Assembly (NCBI RefSeq): GCF_020164955.1
Contig: NZ_JAIUHG010000005.1
Location: 186,001-250,000 of the forward strand
From: Mesorhizobium sp. CA8
GTDB lineage: Bacteria > Pseudomonadota > Alphaproteobacteria > Rhizobiales > Rhizobiaceae
Direction of reading: 5' to 3'
Length of the DNA: 64,000 nucleotides
Of the stretch, positions 18,431-27,271 are shown piece by piece; the stretch's first letter is position 1; every line of letters starts with the position of its first letter. The translations under genes and the position numbers were made by a program. Under the pieces are notes generated by a model. It was not told where the DNA came from. It ran no database searches and was given only the letters and a program-made list of their open reading frames with translations.

Positions 18431-18883
18431 TTACTCGGCGTCCGGCGGCACGACGCCTTTGCGGAAGGCAAAGCAGCCATAGAAGCGGCGCTCGCCGGTC
18501 TGGATCACGCAATAGGCTTTCTTTGAGCGCTCGTAGAAGGCGTAGCGTTCGATCGAGATCATCGGCCAGGGCTTGCCCTGGGCCGCGTCGATCTCCCTCT
18601 GAACTTCCTTCTGTACCGGCGGGATTTCATTCGGCTTGCCGACGATCTCCATGCGCGCTGCCGCATCGTCGACGAAAGTATCCAGCGGATAGAGCGACAG
18701 CACCGCCTTCACCACCTCCGCCGCCGTCGCATCGATGCGCAACAGCTTGCCGAGCACCGTCTGTCGCGCCACCGAATCGGACGGGAAATTGGTGTCGGCG
18801 ATGATCAGGTCGTCGCCATGGCCCATCGCCCGCAGCGCCTGGAGCACATCGGCATTGAGCAGCGGATTGATCCCTTTGAGCAT
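18431..18883 (-). CDS. RbsD/FucU-family sugar mutarotase
   Basis: 150 residues starting MLKGINPLLNADVLQALRAMGHGDD. The GHGD motif near residue 20 holds the catalytic histidine, and the C-terminal Y-x-x-x-x-x-x-Y-x-x-x-x-x-GE segment is typical. The length and MGHGDD-type start look closer to FucU (L-fucose mutarotase) than to RbsD (D-ribopyranase). Such proteins speed the exchange of sugar anomers or ring forms so that the right form reaches the kinase or dehydrogenase. It is placed between the ABC ATPase (26 nt) and the kinase (4 nt). Confidence 0.88.
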   Translation of the reverse strand: MLKGINPLLNADVLQALRAMGHGDDLIIADTNFPSDSVARQTVLGKLLRIDATAAEVVKAVLSLYPLDTFVDDAAARMEIVGKPNEIPPVQKEVQREIDAAQGKPWPMISIERYAFYERSKKAYCVIQTGERRFYGCFAFRKGVVPPDAE

Positions 18884-18909
18884 GGTTTCCTCTTGAAGGG
18901 TTGATGCGG

Positions 18910-19968
<1,059 letters not shown>

Positions 19969-20054
19969 CGTCTCCCCTTTATCGTTTGCGGTGAAGCTAG
20001 CCATTGCGAACGGCAACGGCAAGTCGGTATCTTATAGATAAAAACCCAATCTTG

Positions 20055-20083
20055 TTGACAAGGTAATCGATTACGCGAATAGT
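20055..20083 (+). promoter_or_regulatory. sigma-70 promoter with LacI-type operator in the spacer
   Basis: A perfect -35 box TTGACA (20055-20060) is followed after 17 bases by AATAGT (20078-20083), a plausible -10. Between them lies the perfect 12-bp palindrome GTAATCGATTAC (20063-20074) with the central CG of LacI/GalR-family operators. A repressor bound there would block RNA polymerase directly. The promoter points toward the binding-protein gene at 20245, leaving a leader of about 155 nt. No LacI-family gene lies in the window, so the regulator must be encoded elsewhere. Confidence 0.75.
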
Positions 20084-20244
20084 GGCGAGTGCCGAGAGCA
20101 GGCCTGCTATCCTGAGATCGGAGCTCCGGCGACGCAGGGTGGGGTCCCACGTCCGGTATGATCGAGGAGAACCGTGAGGCGTTTCGACGTCCGAGAGATT
20201 GGCCACTTCAATTCAATCGCTGATGTTCTGGGAGGAACCTGTAG

Positions 20245-21921
20245 ATGAGAGTCGATCTGTATGAAAAACTGATGCGCGTCGGCGCGAGCCGCCGCGATGT
20301 GCTGAAGGGTGCGGCCAGCATGGCCGCAATCGCCGCCGCCTCCGGCGCCGGGCTCGGAGCACTAACGAAGCCTGCGGCCGCCGACGACAGTGTGCGCGCG
20401 AAAATCCTGCAGATTCCGGGCGTCGGCAAGGGCCAGCCGACCGATGCGGACTTCCAGAAGGTCGGCGAGCTCTGCCTCGAAGCGACCAAGGCCAATGTCA
20501 AGGAAGGCGAGTTCGCCGGTGTCGAGCTCACTTTCATGGGCCTCAACAACCAGAACCTGCACAACGTGCTGTTCCGCGGCTTCCTGAAGCCATGGGAGGC
20601 CTATACCGGCGCCAAGATCAGTTGGATCGATCTTGCCCAGGCCGACTACAACGCCCGCCTGCAGCAGTCCATCGCAACCAAGACCGTCGACTTCGACATC
20701 ATCGAGATGGGCGCGCCCTTCGAAGGCGATGTCTGCGGCAAGGGCCTGACCTCCGAGATGCCCGACTGGGTCAAGAAGCAGATCGATTTCGAGGATCTCG
20801 TCAATTACCTGAAGCCCCCGGTCGGCACGTGGAACGGCAAGCAATATCGCGTGACGATCGACGGCGACGCGCACAATTTCAACTACCGCACCGACGTGTT
20901 CTCCGACTCCGAGCTGGCGGCGGCCTGGAAAGCCGACAGCGGCGACAAGGCAGGGCTGACGGAGTGGGGCGTGCCCAAGACTTGGCAACAGGTGCAGGCC
21001 GTGACCAAGTTCCTCAAGGGCAAGAAGTTCAAGGGCCAAGACGTCTATGGCTATCTCGACGCGCCCAAGCCCTGGGGCGGTTTCGGCTTCTATTTCCTCG
21101 GCAGCCGCGCCACGGCCTATGCCAAGCATCCCGACGACAAGGCCTGGCTGTTCGATGCCGACACGATGAAGCCGCGCATCAACAACCCGGCCTGGGTGCG
21201 CGCCATCCAGGACGTCATCGACGCCCTGCCCTCCGAGCCCGCCGACCAGATCAACGCCGATCCGAACACCACCGCCTTCCAGCAGTTCCTGGCCGGCACC
21301 GGCTCGATGATCCCCTGGTGGGGCGATGTCGGCTCGAATGTGAAGACCAATGACTCATCGGTCATCGGCGACGTCACCGGCTTCTCGATCCTGCCGGGCT
21401 CCGACGACGTCTACAACTCCAAGACCGGCAAGTGGGAAAAGCTTGCCAGCGGCCCGAACTATGCGCCCAACTGCGCCTATCTCGGCTGGGGCGTCTATGT
21501 CATGGCCCGCGTCGATTCCGACGAAAAGAAGAAGAAGGCGGCGTGGTCGGCGGCCGCCCATCTCGGCGGCAAGGACCTGTCGATCTGGACGGCGATGTAT
21601 CCGTCGGGCTTCCAGCCCTACCGCAACTCCCATTTCAACATTCCCGAATGGGTTGCGGCCGGCTATGACGAGGCCTTCATCACCTCCTATCTCAAGTCGG
21701 AAGGCGATTCCTACAACCATCCGAACGCGGCGATCGAGCCACGCATCCCCGGCATCTTCCAGTACTATTCAGCCGCCGAGGACATCCTGGCCAACACCTT
21801 CGCCGGCAAGATGAAGGCGCAGGAAGGCGCCGACGCCATCGCCGCGGCCTGGGAAAAGCTGACCGACCAGATCGGCCGCGAAAACCAGATCAAGCTCTAC
21901 AAAGCCTCGCTCGGCATGTAG
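20245..21921 (+). CDS. Tat-exported extracellular solute-binding protein of locus II
   Basis: 558 residues, long for a family-1 sugar-binding protein. The N-terminus SRRDVLKGAASMAAIAAASG is a twin-arginine signal with an alanine-rich hydrophobic core, so export is likely in folded form. The mature part has the MalE-like type: NNQNLHNVLFRGFLKPWE, DFDIIEMGAPFE and an aromatic-rich C-terminal lobe (SGFQPYRNSHF), fitting a bulky sugar. GGGAGGAA lies seven bases before the ATG. It is expressed from the operator-bearing promoter upstream and followed by a strong hairpin. Confidence 0.93.
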   Translation: MRVDLYEKLMRVGASRRDVLKGAASMAAIAAASGAGLGALTKPAAADDSVRAKILQIPGVGKGQPTDADFQKVGELCLEATKANVKEGEFAGVELTFMGLNNQNLHNVLFRGFLKPWEAYTGAKISWIDLAQADYNARLQQSIATKTVDFDIIEMGAPFEGDVCGKGLTSEMPDWVKKQIDFEDLVNYLKPPVGTWNGKQYRVTIDGDAHNFNYRTDVFSDSELAAAWKADSGDKAGLTEWGVPKTWQQVQAVTKFLKGKKFKGQDVYGYLDAPKPWGGFGFYFLGSRATAYAKHPDDKAWLFDADTMKPRINNPAWVRAIQDVIDALPSEPADQINADPNTTAFQQFLAGTGSMIPWWGDVGSNVKTNDSSVIGDVTGFSILPGSDDVYNSKTGKWEKLASGPNYAPNCAYLGWGVYVMARVDSDEKKKKAAWSAAAHLGGKDLSIWTAMYPSGFQPYRNSHFNIPEWVAAGYDEAFITSYLKSEGDSYNHPNAAIEPRIPGIFQYYSAAEDILANTFAGKMKAQEGADAIAAAWEKLTDQIGRENQIKLYKASLGM

Positions 21922-21939
21922 GCTGGCTTATGAGACGTC

Positions 21940-21970
21940 GCGGCCCGGTGGCACATCGTCACCGGGCCGC
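21940..21970 (+). promoter_or_regulatory. strong stem-loop after the locus II binding-protein gene
   Basis: An 11-pair perfect stem (GCGGCCCGGTG / CACCGGGCCGC) with a nine-base loop begins 18 nt after the stop codon and is followed by ATCTTT. It may terminate part of the transcripts and protect the upstream message, giving more binding protein than permease. The same arrangement occurs at 13874-13892. Confidence 0.75.
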
Positions 21971-22000
21971 ATCTTTACCGGCTCGGCCGGTTTGAAGCGT

Positions 22001-22104
22001 TAGAGCAATTCCAGGAAAAGTGTGAGCGGTTTTCCGTCCGGAATTGCGTAAAAACAAAGAGATAGAGCGGTTCGCCGTTTCCGTGAAACGGTGAAGCGCT
22101 CTAG
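22001..22104. repeat. complete 104-bp palindromic repeat element (TAGAGC...GCTCTA)
   Basis: The element is bounded by inverted TAGAGC and GCTCTA ends. Inside are two hairpins: CAATTCC/GGAATTG around GGAAAAGTGTGAGCGG, and GCCGTTTC/GAAACGGT. Related or decayed copies occur at 26718, 39418, 47897, 49400, 50096 and 54894. It lies between the binding-protein and permease genes. Confidence 0.8.
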
Positions 22105-22116
22105 AAGGCGAGAGGC

Positions 22117-23232
22117 GTGGCTGAGCAGATTTCGACCGCGAATGCGTGGCCGGCACATCCGGCCGACCTGATCCCGGCAGGCCGCAAGCGCCTCGGCTGG
22201 GGCCTGCTGGCCATTGCAACGCTTGGCCTGCTGGCGATCATCGTCGTGCAGATCCTCTACAAGACCGAGATGTCCACGGTCGGTTTCGACACATGGCGCC
22301 CGGTCGTCTACGCCTACATCTTGTGGGGCGCAGCGCTTGGCGCCTGGCAGGTGCTGACGCGCGGCGAGGACGGGCAGCGCGCGCTGTTCCTTTTGCCGGC
22401 CCTGCTCTTCACCATCGCCATGGTGATCTTCCCGACGCTGTTCGGCTTCTACATCGCGCTGACCGACTGGAACCTCAGCTCGTTCTCAGGCCGCCGTTTC
22501 AACGGCCTCGACAATTTCTGGCAGATGCTGGCCGACCCTTATTACCGCAACGCGCTGTTGAACATGGTGCTCTATGTGCTTGCGGTGCTGGTCGAATATG
22601 TCATCGCCTTCGGCCTGGCGCTGCTGCTCAATGCGCAGATTCGGGCCCGCAAATTCTTCCGCGTCGTCTTCCTGCTGCCGCTGATGCTGTCGCCGGTCGC
22701 CGTGTCCTGGATGGTCGGCAAGTCGCTGATGGAGTACCGGTTCGGCCCGGCGGCGACACTGGCGCGTCATCTCGGCTGGGACAATCCCGCCTTCTTCTCC
22801 GATCCGATCACCGCCCGCATCTCGATCATGATGCTCGATGCCTGGACCTTCATCCCGTTCATGATGATCATGCTGCTTGCCGGCCTGCAGGCGATGTCGC
22901 GCGAGGTGCTGGAAGCCGCCCGCGTCGACGGTGCGACGGCATGGCAGACCTTCTGGCAGGTCACCTTCCCGCTGATGCTGCCGGTATCGGTGACGGCGGT
23001 GATCCTGCGCATCATCTTCAAGCTGAAGCTCGCGGACATCATCATCACCCTGACCTCCGGCGGACCCGGCGGCGCCACCGATTCCGTGTCGAGCTTTATC
23101 TATCGCGAATACCGCGACCGCTCGAATGTCGGCTACGGTACCATGCTGGCCATGGCCTATCTGGTCATCATCATCGTGTTCGTGACCTGGCTCCTGAAAT
23201 TCGCCAGTCGCTTCGTGCGCAACGTCAACTGA
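22117..23232 (+). CDS. sugar ABC transporter permease 1 (MalF-like)
   Basis: 371 residues from a GTG, with an N-terminal extension carrying two membrane segments before the usual six-helix BPD_transp_1 core. The EAA loop that docks on the ATPase is EAARVDGATAWQTFWQVTFP. It pairs with the second permease (23241) and the ATPase encoded leftward at 18910. The start follows the palindromic repeat directly, so the repeat forms the leader of this gene. Confidence 0.93.
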   Translation: MAEQISTANAWPAHPADLIPAGRKRLGWGLLAIATLGLLAIIVVQILYKTEMSTVGFDTWRPVVYAYILWGAALGAWQVLTRGEDGQRALFLLPALLFTIAMVIFPTLFGFYIALTDWNLSSFSGRRFNGLDNFWQMLADPYYRNALLNMVLYVLAVLVEYVIAFGLALLLNAQIRARKFFRVVFLLPLMLSPVAVSWMVGKSLMEYRFGPAATLARHLGWDNPAFFSDPITARISIMMLDAWTFIPFMMIMLLAGLQAMSREVLEAARVDGATAWQTFWQVTFPLMLPVSVTAVILRIIFKLKLADIIITLTSGGPGGATDSVSSFIYREYRDRSNVGYGTMLAMAYLVIIIVFVTWLLKFASRFVRNVN

Positions 23233-23240
23233 GCGGCATC

Positions 23241-24158
23241 ATGAGCGTCCAGACCACCGACTACACCGTTTCCGAAATCCGCTCGCGGGCGGCCTTCATC
23301 GCCAGCCGCGTCTTCATCTATGGCGCGCTTATCTTCTGGGCTTTCGTCTGTCTGTTCCCGATTTATTGGACGATCACCACCTCGTTCAAATCGGCGGTCG
23401 ACGTCACCCAAGGCCATCTCATTCCCTTCGTCGACTTTACACCTGACTGGAAGGGCTGGCGCTCGCTCGGCCTGTCGCCGGATTCGATCTTCCAGACATC
23501 GACCGTGCGCGACGAATTCCTCAAACGTTTCATGAACTCGGTCATCACCTCGGTCGGCGCGTCGAGCCTCGCCATCATCATCGGCAGCCTCGCCGCCTAT
23601 GGTCTTGTCCGCTACCGCTACAAATTCGCCTGGTTCAAGAACGAGGACATCTCCTTCTTCTTCCTGTCGCAGCTGATCCTGCCGCCGGTCGTTCTGGCGC
23701 TGCCTTTCCTGGTGCTCTACCGGGAAGTGGCGCTCCTCGACACCCGTATCGGGCTCGTGCTCCTCTACACGCTGATGGTGCTGCCGATCGTCATCTGGAT
23801 CATGCGCGACCAGTTCAACTCGATACCCGTCGAGTTGGAGGAGGCGGCTTTGGTCGACGGGCTGTCGATCTGGGGCGCCTTCTTCCGCATCGTCATGCCG
23901 ATCGCCCTGCCCGGCATGGTCGCTGCCTTCATCTTGGCGATGGTGCTGTGCTGGAACGAGTATTTCTTCGCCGCGCTTCTGACATCGACCGATGCCAAGA
24001 CCATCCCCGTCATGGTGGCGAGCCAGACCGGCTCGCAAGGTATCAACTGGTGGTCGATGGCGGCCTTGGCCACCGCCGCGATCGCGCCGCTGGCCATCAT
24101 CGGCATCGCGCTCGAGCGCTATCTGATCATGGGCATGACGGCAGGCTCGGTGAAGTAG
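23241..24158 (+). CDS. sugar ABC transporter permease 2 (MalG-like)
   Basis: 305 residues with six membrane segments and the EAA loop EEAALVDGLSIWGAFFRIVMP. The start is ATG at 23241, eight nt after the first permease stop. It completes the CUT1 membrane channel. Downstream, the gene ends 43 nt before the convergent creatininase-family gene. Confidence 0.93.
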   Translation: MSVQTTDYTVSEIRSRAAFIASRVFIYGALIFWAFVCLFPIYWTITTSFKSAVDVTQGHLIPFVDFTPDWKGWRSLGLSPDSIFQTSTVRDEFLKRFMNSVITSVGASSLAIIIGSLAAYGLVRYRYKFAWFKNEDISFFFLSQLILPPVVLALPFLVLYREVALLDTRIGLVLLYTLMVLPIVIWIMRDQFNSIPVELEEAALVDGLSIWGAFFRIVMPIALPGMVAAFILAMVLCWNEYFFAALLTSTDAKTIPVMVASQTGSQGINWWSMAALATAAIAPLAIIGIALERYLIMGMTAGSVK

Positions 24159-24201
24159 GCGGCGCCTTTCCTTCCCCTTGTGGGAGAAGGAAAAACCGCG
24201 C

Positions 24202-24945
24202 CTATCGCACCAGGATCGACCTTAGATGATCCAGGATCATGGCGACGCCGATTTTGCCGAGGCCCGCCGAAGCTTCCGGCGCGCTCTTCGTGTACCAGCT
24301 GGTATTGTCCTCGAAATGCCCGGCATCCACCGCCTCGGGACACAACGCCAGCATCAGCGACGTTTCGCCGATGCCGGCATGGTCGAACGGATATTTGCCG
24401 GTCATGGCGGCCGGCATTAACGGATGCACCTGCACCCAGTTGAAGACATTCTCGCCCTGCGCATGGCCGGCATAGTAATTGGCCATGGTGTTGGAACCCC
24501 ACCAGCCCTCGCCGCGCTCCTTTTCCAGGAAGCGGAAGATCGCCTGCCGGCCGGCGGTCTTGAAGGCGAGATCGGTCGGCATACCGGCCGCGAAATTCTC
24601 GGTCTGGTGGTGGATGATGGCGTGGATGTTGCGGAAGCCGATACGCAGCAGGCCGTAGAACAATTCCTCCGCGAAGGGCGAAAGCGCCGGACCGCCGACC
24701 TGCACCGAGCCGCTGCCTTCCGGCGCCGCGACCGCATAGCTTGCCGCGCCGTAATAGAAGGGCGGCAGGATGACGAGGTCCCTCTCCTTCTCGATCAGCT
24801 CCACCGTCTTGACGACGGCCAGCGTGTCCATGCCGACCGCCATGTGCTCGCCGTGGTATTCGAGCACGCCGAGCGGCAGCACGACCGGCCAGTTCTCCTC
24901 GATCGCCCTGCGGATCTGGTGCGGCAGCATCAGTTCGTAGCGCAT
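24202..24945 (-). CDS. creatininase-family metal-dependent hydrolase
   Basis: 247 residues. The metal-site motif LPLGVLEYHGEHMAVGMDT (Glu, His, Asp) lies at about residues 23-41, and HAGIGETSLML supplies the later Glu. The family includes creatininase, mycofactocin maturase and 3-dehydro-scyllo-inosose hydrolase (IolN). In this sugar cluster, ring opening of an oxidised cyclitol or sugar is more plausible than creatinine hydrolysis, but that is inference from neighbours. It begins three bases after the SIS-domain gene, so the two are translated together, leftward and convergent with the permeases. Confidence 0.85.
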   Translation of the reverse strand: MRYELMLPHQIRRAIEENWPVVLPLGVLEYHGEHMAVGMDTLAVVKTVELIEKERDLVILPPFYYGAASYAVAAPEGSGSVQVGGPALSPFAEELFYGLLRIGFRNIHAIIHHQTENFAAGMPTDLAFKTAGRQAIFRFLEKERGEGWWGSNTMANYYAGHAQGENVFNWVQVHPLMPAAMTGKYPFDHAGIGETSLMLALCPEAVDAGHFEDNTSWYTKSAPEASAGLGKIGVAMILDHLRSILVR

Positions 24946-24948
24946 CTC

Positions 24949-25515
24949 CTACTCCATGTTGGTGGGCCTGGCGCGCATCCCTTCCGGCGTCGCATTGGTC
25001 AGCGCCTGGAGCTTCAGCACCATGATTTCGAACAGAAGGAACAGCGCGCCTTCGAACAGCGAGCCCATCGGCAGCAACGAGCTTCTTGCCGCACCCTGGT
25101 CGCTGGCCATCGTCTGCGCGGGGATGAGCAGGGTGAAGTCGGCGAGCTTGGCGGCGCTGCTTTCCGGTTCCGCCGTCAAAAGCAGCACCTTCGCGCCGGC
25201 ATCGCGGGCAACGCGCATCAAGGTCAGCACCGTGGTGGTCTCGCCCGGCCCTGAACTCGCCAGGAAGAGGTCGCCTTGCCCGAGCGGCGGCGTGGTCATG
25301 TCGCCGACGACCGAGACCGGCAGGCCGAGATGGTAGAGCCGCATGGCGAAGCCTTTCACCTGCAGGGCCTCGCGGCCGCAGCCATAGACGGCGATCTTGC
25401 CCGCGCCGGCCAGCATTGCGCAGGCGGCGTCGATGCGAGCTTCTTCCGTGCGCGCCAGCACCGCGCCAAGCTCGTTCAGCGCGGTCGCGAACATGCCGGA
25501 TCCGGCTTTGGTCAT
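24949..25515 (-). CDS. SIS-domain sugar-phosphate isomerase-like protein
   Basis: 188 residues with a single SIS domain: KIAVYGCGREALQVKGFAMR forms the first phosphate-binding loop, SSGPGETTTVLTLM the second and ATPEGMRARPTNME the tail. It resembles 6-phospho-3-hexuloisomerase (HxlB/PHI), which interconverts 3-hexulose-6-phosphate and fructose-6-phosphate. No 3-hexulose-6-phosphate synthase partner is nearby, so a related aldose-ketose isomerisation of the locus II sugar is more likely. It is the first gene of a two-gene leftward operon with the creatininase-family hydrolase. Confidence 0.82.
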   Translation of the reverse strand: MTKAGSGMFATALNELGAVLARTEEARIDAACAMLAGAGKIAVYGCGREALQVKGFAMRLYHLGLPVSVVGDMTTPPLGQGDLFLASSGPGETTTVLTLMRVARDAGAKVLLLTAEPESSAAKLADFTLLIPAQTMASDQGAARSSLLPMGSLFEGALFLLFEIMVLKLQALTNATPEGMRARPTNME

Positions 25516-25694
25516 GACGGCTCACCCTGCCTGCACAATATCGCGAGTCTATCGATTTGCGGTGCGCGCCGCGAAAGACTTTTTTTGTCATGCTACCATT
25601 GCGAAAATCGTTGTCCAAAGAGCCTCGGCACTTTTGCTGGGCCACGGGCATGATAGTGTCATGTCAGACAAATCACTCCGGGACATCGTCAGAC

Positions 25695-26717
25695 ATGAAG
25701 ACACGGCACTTCGACCGCATCGGCAATGGCGGCATCACCTTCACCGAGCTCGGCTTCGGCACGGCGCCGCTCGGCAATCTCTACCGCGCCATCTCCGACG
25801 AGGACGCCAATGCCACCCTGGAAGCGGCATGGGCGACCGGGTGCCGCTACTTTGATACGGCGCCGCTCTACGGCCTCGGCCTGTCGGAAACCCGCCTCAA
25901 CCCGTTCCTCCGTCGCAGAAAGCGCGACGACTACGTGCTGTCGAGCAAAGTCGGCCGCATCATGCGCGTCGCCCCGCCGGAGCAGCGCACCGGCATCGGC
26001 AAGTTTTTCGAGACGCCGTCGCGCCGGGAAGTCTACGACTACTCCTATGACGGCGTCATGCGCTCCTTCGAGGCCTCGCTGGAGCGTCTTGGCGTCGACC
26101 GTATCGACATCCTCTTCGTCCATGATGTCGACATCTTCACCCATGGCAGCAAGGAAGCCTCCGACGCCCGCATTGAGGAGTTCATGTCGTCCGGCTATTA
26201 CGGGCTGCTTTCGCTGCGTGATCAGGGCGTGATCAAGGCCTTCGGCGGCGGCATCAACGAGTGGCAAGTCGCTCAGACGCTTGCCGAGCGCGGCGACTTC
26301 GATCTGTTCCTGCTCGCCGGCCGCTACACGCTGCTCGAACAGGAAGCGCTTCAATCCTTCCTGCCGCTTTGCCAGAAGCGTGGCATCGGCATCGTGCTGG
26401 GCGGCCCCTACAATTCCGGCGTGCTGGCGACCGGACCGAAGCCGGGCGCCTTCTACAATTACAGCGAGGCGCCGAAGGAGATCCTCGACCGCGTGGCGCG
26501 CATCGAAGCCGTCTGCGAGCGCCACAATGTGCGTCTGATCGAGGCGGCTCTGCAATTCCCGCTGCAGCACCCTTCGGTGATGTCTGTGATCCCCGGCGGC
26601 CAGCGGCCTGCCGAGGTCGAGAGCAACCGCGCGCTGCTCGACACCAAGATACCGGTGGCGCTCTGGGCGGATTTGAAACAGGAAGGCCTGATGCGCGCCG
26701 ACGCGCCGACGGCCTGA
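25695..26717 (+). CDS. aldo-keto reductase (D-threo-aldose/L-fucose dehydrogenase-like)
   Basis: 340 residues of the AKR TIM-barrel. The catalytic tetrad is visible: Asp and Tyr in FDTAPLYGLGLSE, Lys in VLSSKVGR, and His in FVHDVD. The C-terminal segment (SVIPGGQRPAEVESN) binds NAD(P). The overall type is that of D-threo-aldose 1-dehydrogenases that oxidise L-fucose or D-arabinose to the lactone. Together with the FucU-like mutarotase this hints at a 6-deoxyhexose or a pentose as substrate. The start is ATG at 25695; the 180-bp gap to the divergent SIS gene holds the promoters. Confidence 0.85.
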   Translation: MKTRHFDRIGNGGITFTELGFGTAPLGNLYRAISDEDANATLEAAWATGCRYFDTAPLYGLGLSETRLNPFLRRRKRDDYVLSSKVGRIMRVAPPEQRTGIGKFFETPSRREVYDYSYDGVMRSFEASLERLGVDRIDILFVHDVDIFTHGSKEASDARIEEFMSSGYYGLLSLRDQGVIKAFGGGINEWQVAQTLAERGDFDLFLLAGRYTLLEQEALQSFLPLCQKRGIGIVLGGPYNSGVLATGPKPGAFYNYSEAPKEILDRVARIEAVCERHNVRLIEAALQFPLQHPSVMSVIPGGQRPAEVESNRALLDTKIPVALWADLKQEGLMRADAPTA

Positions 26718-26741
26718 GCAATTCCAGCAAAAGTGCAGGGC
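26718..26741. repeat. decayed copy of the TAGAGC palindromic repeat
   Basis: The short stretch AGCAATTCCAGCAAAAGTGC right after the aldo-keto reductase stop matches the left end of the 104-bp element and then breaks off. Confidence 0.55.
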
Positions 26742-26757
26742 CGATCGCCAGAAAAAG

Positions 26758-26781
26758 AAAAGCCGGGCAAGCCCGGCTTTT
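26758..26781. terminator. bidirectional terminator between aldo-keto reductase and hupB
   Basis: A near-perfect palindrome (AAAAGCCGGG, four-base loop CAAG, CCCGGCTTTT) has a T-run on either strand. It can end rightward transcripts from the aldo-keto reductase and leftward transcripts from hupB. Confidence 0.9.
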
Positions 26782-26803
26782 CTGCTCTTAAAGAATAAAG
26801 GTC

Positions 26804-27076
26804 TTAGTTGACCGCGTCCTTGAGGCCCTTGCCGGCCGAGAACTTCGGCACGGTGCGCGCTGGAATCTGCACTTCCGCGCCGGTCTGCGGATTGCGGCCG
26901 GTCGAAGCAGCGCGTTTTGACACGGTGAAATTTCCGAAGCCGACAAGCCGGACATCGCCGCCCTTCTTAAGTTCGCCTGTGATCACGGAGAACACCGCAT
27001 CGACGGCGGACTGCGCATCAGCCTTCGAAAGGCTTGCGGAGTCGGCGACAGCGGACACCAGTTCGTTCTTGTTCAT
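26804..27076 (-). CDS. hupB: DNA-binding protein HU
   Basis: 90 residues, the standard HU length. It starts MNKNELVSAVADSASLSKADA, contains the DNA-arm signature GFGNFTVSKRAASTGRNPQTG and ends KGLKDAVN. HU dimers bend and compact DNA. AAGGAA lies six bases before the ATG at 27076; a TTG one codon earlier is less likely. It follows lon on the same strand, as in other rhizobia, but the strong terminator between them indicates its own promoter. Confidence 0.97.
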   Translation of the reverse strand: MNKNELVSAVADSASLSKADAQSAVDAVFSVITGELKKGGDVRLVGFGNFTVSKRAASTGRNPQTGAEVQIPARTVPKFSAGKGLKDAVN

Positions 27077-27201
27077 CAAAATTTCCTTCCATGAGAAAAC
27101 CGGAACTTACGACTCGTCCGGCAGGAAACGGACTTTAGAAAGAAGCGTACAGGAACCCAAGCCGAAAACCGCAGAATTCCGGGCTTTTTTGCATTTTTCA
27201 T

Positions 27202-27240
27202 GGCTTTTTCACATGAAAAAGCCGGGCTCACGGCCCGGCT
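27202..27240 (-). terminator. terminator of lon with an overlapping alternative hairpin
   Basis: On the minus strand, 32 nt after the lon stop, AGCCGGGC and GCCCGGCT pair with a five-base loop (27220-27240) and are followed by TTTTTC. A second perfect 10-bp inverted repeat (GGCTTTTTCA / TGAAAAAGCC, 27202-27223) shares bases with the first. The two stems cannot form together. Confidence 0.85.
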
Positions 27241-27271
27241 CTCTCTTTGTGCATTGCAACGTTAGAATATT

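Noticed and set aside
22001..22104. CRISPR or sRNA interpretation of the palindromic repeats
   Set aside because: Copies are far apart, differ in length and have no regular spacers or cas genes. A promoter for an sRNA was not visible.
22146..24158. A 670-residue plus-strand frame
   Set aside because: Its first half overlaps permease 1 in another frame; only the part from 23241 (permease 2) is real.
24202..24945. Creatinine degradation operon
   Set aside because: No creatinase or sarcosine oxidase gene accompanies the creatininase-family gene, and the neighbours are sugar enzymes.
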